Source of the DNA: Planctomycetota bacterium
GTDB lineage: Bacteria; Planctomycetota; UBA1135
Assembly: GCA_022447335.1 (NCBI GenBank)
Contig: JAKVCF010000070.1
Location: 1-11,616, forward strand
DNA length: 11,616 bases
Direction of reading: 5' to 3'
Shown: piece after piece, positions 7,020-11,616 of the stretch
Numbering within the stretch: the stretch's first letter is position 1
How the letters are laid out: each line of letters starts with the position of its first letter
Translations under genes and position numbers: made by a program
The notes under the pieces: generated by a model
What the model saw: only the letters and a program-made list of their open reading frames with translations
Told to the model about the DNA's origin: nothing
Database searches by the model: none

Positions 7020-8294
7020 GACTGTGCCTCTAGGTGAAAGCTTGGCGATTTCAGTCCAGAAATTTGGAAAGGACTTCGCTACGCACTCAGGGTGTTGGAC
7101 CGAGATATTTGGCGCAAGTAAACGCGCGACCCCCGCAGCCATCGCCATTCGGTGGTCTTGATCTGGGTCAAAAGGTGTGCGTGCAGCTTCGGCATTGACG
7201 ATCACCCCCCCTCCAGAAAGAATCAGTTGGTCGCCCTCTAGCGCCGCCTCGCGACCGCACAAGGCGGATAAGCGCTGCATTCCCAGCACACGATCAGACT
7301 CCTTCGCACGCAACCTTTCCACTCCCTCAAGAATCAAACCATGTGGCAATGAAGCGCCCAGCACGGCAAGCGCTGGACCAGCGTCCGGAGCCGGGTCGAT
7401 CTTCAGCCTTAGCGCTTCGGGGGGGGTAAAGCCAGTAGCGCGCCATTGTTTACCGGCGCGCTCTAAAAGACCGGCCTCCAATAACTGCACCAGTAACCTT
7501 GCCTCCGGGTGCAAACTCGACCAATCCGGCGTAAGCTCGGCTGCAGCCTGAATCAGAACTAATGCAACTACAAAAAAGCTGGCTCCCGAAGGGTCGCCAG
7601 GCACATCAAAGTTAGCAGCACGCGGAGCTTGGCCACTCAAAGTCAAGCGACTACCGACCGCCGTCACCTCCTCGTGCCACGCCTCAGCCCCACAGAACTG
7701 TTCCACCACAGCCAGCGTCATATCGAAATAGCCACGTGAGGGCACCGCAGCCGGAAGATCCAGATAAACTTCTCTGCTCCAAGCTGCCGCCATGGACAGG
7801 CCGGATATGTATTGACTGCTGGTCGAACTCGACACCGGCCACACACCCGAAGGCAGCCCAAAACTGGTTACGCGGAAACCCGGCCGACCGGCGTGCTCGA
7901 TCTGATCGATTTGAGCGCCAAGCGATCGCAGGCAATCTAGCAAGGGGGTATGCGGTCGAGAAATAAGCCGCGACGTGCCAGTAATTTTAAAAACACCATT
8001 CCCCGCGGCACAAAGCGGCAACAAGAATCGCAAGGAGGAGCCCGCCTCACCCACATCGATATGTCGCTCGCCCTGCGGAGGGCCGGCCATACCTCGCACT
8101 AGCAGCTGGCCATCCTCACCTTTTGCAAACTCGGCACCGAGCTCGGTCAGCGCCTCACACAAGTGAGTGGAATCCTCGCAATGGCTGACACCTGTCAGCA
8201 CGCTCTCACCCTCCGCCACGGCGGCGAGCAGCAAGGCACGCTGCGAGAGCGACTTGCATCCGGGCAGATGGATGCGCGGCAGAGCTTCCGACAT
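7017..8294 (-). CDS. aroA: 3-phosphoshikimate 1-carboxyvinyltransferase (EPSP synthase)
   Basis: A 425-aa enzyme of the shikimate pathway, joining shikimate-3-phosphate and PEP ahead of chorismate and the aromatic amino acids. Key residues, with E. coli equivalents: K14-S15 and R19 in PGCKSLSQRA (K22, S23, R27), G85 in EAGSSLRF (G96), R113 in SRPHTPLLD (R124), SSQ at 159-161, D304 in APDAGPAL (D313), E332 and R335 in KESDR (E341, R344), H381-R382 in DHRMA (H385, R386), and K407 in AKSFPNF (K411). All catalytic groups are intact. Variations: Cys instead of Ser in PG(S)KS, Gln instead of Asn in S(N)RA, and AGSSLRF where E. coli has AGTAMRP. ATG 8294 is the only sensible start. No Shine-Dalgarno is seen, and TAAGAT lies six bases upstream. 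Two homopolymer tracts, C8 and G7 in the coding sense, occur in the frame, which is nevertheless intact. Confidence 0.96.
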   Translation of the reverse strand: MSEALPRIHLPGCKSLSQRALLLAAVAEGESVLTGVSHCEDSTHLCEALTELGAEFAKGEDGQLLVRGMAGPPQGERHIDVGEAGSSLRFLLPLCAAGNGVFKITGTSRLISRPHTPLLDCLRSLGAQIDQIEHAGRPGFRVTSFGLPSGVWPVSSSTSSQYISGLSMAAAWSREVYLDLPAAVPSRGYFDMTLAVVEQFCGAEAWHEEVTAVGSRLTLSGQAPRAANFDVPGDPSGASFFVVALVLIQAAAELTPDWSSLHPEARLLVQLLEAGLLERAGKQWRATGFTPPEALRLKIDPAPDAGPALAVLGASLPHGLILEGVERLRAKESDRVLGMQRLSALCGREAALEGDQLILSGGGVIVNAEAARTPFDPDQDHRMAMAAGVARLLAPNISVQHPECVAKSFPNFWTEIAKLSPRGTV

Positions 8295-8300
8295 GCAGGG

Positions 8301-8306
8301 ATCTTA
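8301..8306 (-). promoter_or_regulatory. TAAGAT hexamer upstream of aroA, possible -10 element
   Basis: On the minus strand TAAGAT ends six bases before ATG 8294, in the 46-base gap shared with purC. The aroA start has no Shine-Dalgarno, so a start site at or beside the ATG (leaderless mRNA) would fit. No -35 at the usual distance is recognisable. Confidence 0.25.
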
Positions 8307-8327
8307 GAAGGTCGCTCAACTGAACAG

Positions 8328-8333
8328 TAGAAT
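8328..8333 (+). promoter_or_regulatory. TAGAAT hexamer upstream of purC, possible -10 element
   Basis: TAGAAT, one base from TATAAT, ends seven bases before the purC GTG. A -10 at that position would place transcription start at or next to the start codon. The only purine-rich bases downstream (AGG, 8336-8338) are too close to act as a Shine-Dalgarno. TTAGAA at 8304-8309, with an 18-base spacer, is a weak -35 candidate. Confidence 0.28.
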
Positions 8334-8340
8334 CCAGGCC

Positions 8341-9279
8341 GTGAGCACGCGCCCGTCCGTCGACCCGCAAGCTGGCTACCGCGGTGGCCTCGAGATCTCT
8401 GGCTGGGAGCTCTTTTACACCGGCAAGGTCCGCGATCTCTATCAGCACCCCGCCCACCCGGACCACATCCTGATGATAGCCACCGATCGTCTGTCTGCCT
8501 TTGATGTGATCATGCGCGAGACGGTACCGGACCGCGGCCGGGTGCTTACTCACATCACTGAGTACTGGCTGCAGGAGGTGCAAGACATCATTCCTGCGGC
8601 TCGAATCACCACCGATCCCCGCCAGGTCCCAGACCTCCCTCCCGAGTTTGTGGATCCATTGCTCGGTCGAACAACCTGGACACGGCGAGCCAAGCGAGTA
8701 GATGTCGAGATCGTGCTGCGCGCTTTCCTCGCTGGGTCGGGCTGGCGCGAATACGAGGCAACCGGACGCATGTGGGAACATGTACTACCAGCCGGGCTGA
8801 AAAAATCTTCACGCCTGCCGGGCATCCTGCACACCCCAACCACCAAGGACGAAAAAGACCTGCCAATCACTTGGGAACAGGCAATCGAGATGATTGGCAA
8901 TCGTGAAGAGGCCGAGTCGATCTATCGCGTCGCAACTGACCTTTTTGAACAAGCTGCACAACGTGCCGAATCTGCTGGCGTGCTACTAGCCGACACCAAG
9001 TTCGAGTTTGGTCGCTTGGATGGCCAACTCGTACTGATCGACGAGGTCTTTACACCCGACTGCTCGCGATACTGGCCAGCTGATCAGGTCATCGAAGGAG
9101 AAGAGCCCCCGAGCTACGACAAGGAAATCGTGCGCGCCTATCTTCGCAGCCGAAGTGATTGGGATCGCATGCCGCCACCACCAACGATTCCGGATGAAGT
9201 CATTCAACGGACGCGCGCGCGCTACCTCGAAATCTGCCGCATCCTGACAGGTGGCCTACCAGAAGGAGTGCGAGACTGA
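8341..9279 (+). CDS. purC: Phosphoribosylaminoimidazole-succinocarboxamide synthase (SAICAR synthetase)
   Basis: A 312-aa enzyme of de novo purine synthesis, which ligates aspartate to CAIR using ATP. This is the longer PurC form rather than the roughly 237-aa E. coli/Bacillus type. Motifs in order: GKVRDLY (28-34, nucleotide-binding), DRLSAFDVIM (49-58), VDVEIVLRAFLAGSGWREY (120-138), TPTTKDEKD (165-173), LLADTKFEFG (215-224), LIDEVFTPDCSRYWP (232-246, catalytic and Mg2+ region) and SYDKEIVRAYL (258-268). The start is GTG 8341, because no ATG occurs earlier in frame and the first motif begins at residue 28. The gene is divergent from aroA with a 46-base gap and has no Shine-Dalgarno. Downstream, its last codons contain the Shine-Dalgarno of the acyltransferase gene, and the two genes overlap by four bases, implying co-transcription. 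Confidence 0.96.
   Translation: MSTRPSVDPQAGYRGGLEISGWELFYTGKVRDLYQHPAHPDHILMIATDRLSAFDVIMRETVPDRGRVLTHITEYWLQEVQDIIPAARITTDPRQVPDLPPEFVDPLLGRTTWTRRAKRVDVEIVLRAFLAGSGWREYEATGRMWEHVLPAGLKKSSRLPGILHTPTTKDEKDLPITWEQAIEMIGNREEAESIYRVATDLFEQAAQRAESAGVLLADTKFEFGRLDGQLVLIDEVFTPDCSRYWPADQVIEGEEPPSYDKEIVRAYLRSRSDWDRMPPPPTIPDEVIQRTRARYLEICRILTGGLPEGVRD
9263..9268 (+). promoter_or_regulatory. AAGGAG ribosome binding site that decides a CTG start
   Basis: AAGGAG lies inside the last codons of purC. Seven bases downstream is CTG (9276-9278) in the acyltransferase frame, overlapping the purC stop as CTGA. No ATG, GTG or TTG in that frame lies at a usable distance from this site, and the first GTG is 60 bases further on. 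Confidence 0.6.
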
Positions 9280-10598
9280 AACCCGGCCCAGTCAATCGAC
9301 TGTTCGCACGCATCGGGCGCATTTACTACGAGCAAGTGCGCCTAGGTGTAGAGGCGCCCTCAGGCGGCCCCCTGATCGTGGTGGCGAATCACCCGAACAG
9401 CCTGATGGACCCTGTCTTGGTCGGCGATGCTGTCGATCGCCGACTGCTGTTTCTGGCAAAAGAGCCCATCTTCCGAGTCCCTATAGTCGGGAAGCTGGCG
9501 CGCGCAGCTGGAGCGATTCCGATCCATCGCCGCGTAGACGGCGCGGACATGGCGCAGAACGATGCCATGTTCGCCGCGGTCTACGACGCCCTTGCTACCG
9601 ACGAGGCGATTTGCCTCTTCCCCGAAGGCCTCTCACACAATGAGCCCGAGATTCAGCCGCTCAAGACAGGGGCCGCGCGCATGGCACTAGGCGCTGAAGC
9701 CAACCAAAACTGGCAGCTTGGCGTACGCATTCTCCCAGTCGGACTCAACTATCGCAGCAAGGCACGCTTTCAAAGCTCAGTCGCGATTGAGGTGGGCGCG
9801 CCAATTTGTGCCGCCAACTATCGTGCCGCCTTCGAAGAAAACTCGGTCGAAGCAGCACGCTTGCTAACTGAGGACATCCGCGCGGCGATGCAGAACGTCA
9901 CCTTGAACCTCGCCAGCTGGCAGGATCTTCCACTGTTGCGATTGGCCGAAAAACTGCTCCCGACCAGCGGCGGACACCAGGTGCAGCGGTTGCGCTCGTT
10001 CGCCGAAATTGGCAAACGCCTCGAGCAGGAAAACCCCACCGCACTTGCCCGCCTCCGCGAACAGCTCGCGGTTTTTGCCACACGGCTAGAAGCCGTCGGA
10101 GTTGATGTTCGTCACCTCGAGTCAGGCTATGCCCCACGCGCTGTTCTTTTGTTCGTCTTCACCAACCTGGTTGCAATCCTGATTGGTTTACCTCTCGCGC
10201 TGATCGGCATCGTTACCTACGCAATCCCCTACAGCCTGGTACACCTCACCACTAATCTACGTGGCACTAGTGTGGACGTTGAATCGACAGTAAAAATTCT
10301 GGCAGCCTGCGTCTACTTTCCTCTCATCCATGTTGGCTGGACGGTCACGGCCTGGCTTTCATGCGATCCATGGGTCGGTATTTCTGTATTTCTCCTTCTC
10401 CCTATAGCCGGGATCTATGCCCGCCATTTCTTACGCCGCCGGAGCCGCGCTTGGCGCGAGGCACGTGTCTTTTTCAGTTTCCCGTTCCAAGGTAGGCGCT
10501 TGCGTCTTCTGGTCCGTGAAGCTCAGCGGCTGCGCACTGAACTCCTGGCATTAGCCGCGCGCATCCCGAACGAAGACTCTAGAGCTACAGATAGCTAA
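9276..10598 (+). CDS. PlsC-like glycerolipid acyltransferase with C-terminal membrane helices
   Basis: A 440-aa protein if begun at CTG 9276. The 1-acyl-glycerol-phosphate acyltransferase superfamily motifs are NHPNSLMDP with H39 and D45 (HX5D spacing), AKEPIFRVPIVGKLARAAGAIPIHR (61-85, substrate loop), LFPEGLS (114-120) and PLKTGAARMAL (128-138). The HX5D form and the C-terminal extension match a bacterial branch related to fungal Gpt2/Sct1-type glycerol-3-phosphate acyltransferases. Residues 290-320, 340-360 and 366-384 look membrane-spanning, followed by a basic tail (HFLRRRSRAWR). It probably acylates glycerol-3-phosphate or lysophosphatidate at the inner membrane; the acceptor is not certain. 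The start was chosen for the AAGGAG seven bases upstream and the CTGA overlap with purC. Starting at GTG 9336 would lose 20 residues (MKPGPVNRLFARIGRIYYEQ) that resemble the family's usual lead-in, and that GTG has only a weak ribosome site. Confidence 0.88.
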   Translation: MKPGPVNRLFARIGRIYYEQVRLGVEAPSGGPLIVVANHPNSLMDPVLVGDAVDRRLLFLAKEPIFRVPIVGKLARAAGAIPIHRRVDGADMAQNDAMFAAVYDALATDEAICLFPEGLSHNEPEIQPLKTGAARMALGAEANQNWQLGVRILPVGLNYRSKARFQSSVAIEVGAPICAANYRAAFEENSVEAARLLTEDIRAAMQNVTLNLASWQDLPLLRLAEKLLPTSGGHQVQRLRSFAEIGKRLEQENPTALARLREQLAVFATRLEAVGVDVRHLESGYAPRAVLLFVFTNLVAILIGLPLALIGIVTYAIPYSLVHLTTNLRGTSVDVESTVKILAACVYFPLIHVGWTVTAWLSCDPWVGISVFLLLPIAGIYARHFLRRRSRAWREARVFFSFPFQGRRLRLLVREAQRLRTELLALAARIPNEDSRATDS

Positions 10599-10639
10599 GG
10601 GCGAACTCGACACCCTTGAACTCCCGGTTCACCAAGCTA

Positions 10640-11616
10640 CTACCCATCACCAAACTCATGGGCCGAGCGGGTGATCGCGCGCGCTTGACGCTCCAACGCG
10701 ATCTCAAGAAGCGCTAGATCGGCCGGAGTAACACCTGCTAATCGACCCGCAGAACCCAACGTCTGCGGGCGTGCTTTGCCAAGCGTTTCTATCGCCTCGG
10801 CACGCAAGCCACTCACAGCAGTGTAGTTAAAGTCTTCGGGCACTAGGCGCCCCTCGCGATCGGCTGCGCGTTCGACCCAATTCTGTTGGCGACGCACATA
10901 GCCCTCGTACTGAATATCAGCCTCTAAGCTGCTCCACTCACCAGAAGAGAGTCCGAGGGACTGTAGATCAGGCGCAAGGCGCAGAACGGCCTGCGCCCCA
11001 CCGTCCTGCACGCGACGCATCCGGTCTAGCATCGTGCGGCGCGGGCCACCCAAGGCGCGGGTTTCCGGATCGAGTCGAGAATCAAGCTCTTGGCGCGCAC
11101 GTGCAAAACGATCAGCCTTTGCCTCGAAGTGGCGCTGACGCGTGGCATCGACGACTCCCCGCTCAATCGCCAACCCGGTCAAGCGGCGGTCGGCATTATC
11201 ATGGCGCAGCAGCAGGCGATGTTCTGCACGTGAAGTGAACATGCGGTAAGGCTCACTAGGGTCACTAACCACCAAGTCATCAACCAGCACCCCGATATAA
11301 GCCTCGTGCCGACCAAGAATGAACGGCTCGCGACCAGCCAGCCGCAAAGCCGCATTGAGGCCCGCAACCAATCCCTGCGCACCGGCCTCCTCGTAACCGC
11401 TAGTTCCACAAATCTGACCCGCTAGGTAAATCCCCGGGTAAGAGCGCAGCTCAAGCGTCTTGCGCAAAGCACGTGGCGCAATATGTGTGTATTCGACGGC
11501 ATAGCCTGGCTGGACGATCTCCGCGCGCTCCATGCCGGCACAAGTGCGCACGAACTCAAGTTGAAGCTCAGCCGGAAGCGACGTAGAAATCCCATTCGCG
11601 TAGAGCAACGGCGAGT
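10640..11616 (-). CDS. mnmG: tRNA uridine-5-carboxymethylaminomethyl modification enzyme MnmG (GidA), C-terminal half
   Basis: The frame is open to the right edge, giving 324 residues of a protein usually about 620 aa long; the FAD-binding N-terminus lies outside the window. MnmG, with MnmE, installs the cmnm5 group on the wobble uridine of several tRNAs. Recognisable in order: YANGISTSLP, QPGYAVEYTHI (the usual RPGYAIEYD), AGQICGTSGYEEAGAQG (FAD/dimer region), the family signature AYIGVLVDDLVVSDPSEPYRMFTSRAEHRLLLR, DNADRRLT, YEGYVRRQQ, and the C-terminal helical domain VSGLRAEAIETLGKARPQTLG...AGVTPADLALLEI that contacts MnmE and tRNA. The stop is TAG at 10640. Convergent with the acyltransferase, 41 bases apart. 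An internal TTG at 11606-11608 is not a start, since family homology continues through it. Confidence 0.96.
   Translation of the reverse strand, partial: SPLLYANGISTSLPAELQLEFVRTCAGMERAEIVQPGYAVEYTHIAPRALRKTLELRSYPGIYLAGQICGTSGYEEAGAQGLVAGLNAALRLAGREPFILGRHEAYIGVLVDDLVVSDPSEPYRMFTSRAEHRLLLRHDNADRRLTGLAIERGVVDATRQRHFEAKADRFARARQELDSRLDPETRALGGPRRTMLDRMRRVQDGGAQAVLRLAPDLQSLGLSSGEWSSLEADIQYEGYVRRQQNWVERAADREGRLVPEDFNYTAVSGLRAEAIETLGKARPQTLGSAGRLAGVTPADLALLEIALERQARAITRSAHEFGDG

Noticed and set aside
8206..8781. Minus-strand open frame of 191 codons opposite purC
   Set aside because: It is antisense to strongly conserved PurC motifs, runs across the aroA start region and has no ribosome site or recognisable domain. 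A shadow of a GC-rich gene.
9251..9643. Plus-strand open frame of 130 codons overlapping the purC end and acyltransferase start
   Set aside because: It is in a different frame from both real genes and is Arg/Pro-rich. The acyltransferase catalytic motifs lie in the other frame.
10617..10631. Hairpin TGAAC-TCCCG-GTTCA between the acyltransferase and mnmG as a bidirectional terminator
   Set aside because: Only five base pairs, with no T-tract on either side; too weak to call.
1..11616. Search for tRNA, rRNA, CRISPR, insertion sequences, riboswitches and att sites
   Set aside because: Almost every base is in a recognised gene, the gaps are at most 46 bases, and no repeated units or inverted terminal repeats were seen.

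Overview
The window is dense bacterial chromosome: eleven protein genes, gaps of at most a few tens of bases, and no RNA genes, insertion sequences, CRISPR arrays or prophage. The organism looks Gram-negative, of moderately high GC (judged by eye), and uses GTG starts freely plus one probable CTG start. The HEAT/TPR lipoprotein ending in a W..WW motif, the multidomain M28 peptidase and the small membrane-anchored orphan recall Planctomycetota-type genomes. That is an impression from protein style, not a demonstrated assignment.

Left block (1-6434, minus strand). Six genes run as one probable transcription unit: a HEAT/TPR lipoprotein, galE, an exported M28 metallopeptidase with a PA domain, the penicillin-binding carboxypeptidase dacB, an inositol-monophosphatase-family enzyme, and the N-terminus of a divergent UvrA-like ATPase cut by the window edge. 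From galE onward every junction is a 1- or 4-base stop/start overlap, so translation is probably coupled. Three products are predicted to be exported or lipid-anchored, and GalE supplies a sugar nucleotide for surface glycans. This gives the block an envelope flavour, into which the UvrA-like protein does not obviously fit.

Middle (6474-8294). A plus-strand orphan of 180 aa with one N-terminal membrane helix reads away from the left block. It meets aroA (minus strand) head-on. The two genes abut with no base between them, and the palindrome TGATCA holds both stop codons.

Right block (8341-11616). purC reads divergently from aroA. It is followed by a glycerolipid-type acyltransferase that overlaps purC by four bases and appears to start at CTG behind a strong Shine-Dalgarno. 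The C-terminal half of mnmG lies on the minus strand at the right edge, convergent with the acyltransferase.

Most genes are housekeeping (shikimate, purine, tRNA modification, phospholipid, peptidoglycan), and I found no clear new multi-gene system. The points most worth a second look are the divergent UvrA-like protein at the end of an envelope operon, the CTG start, the shared-palindrome stop codons, and a recurring TAnnnT hexamer just upstream of starts that lack a Shine-Dalgarno.
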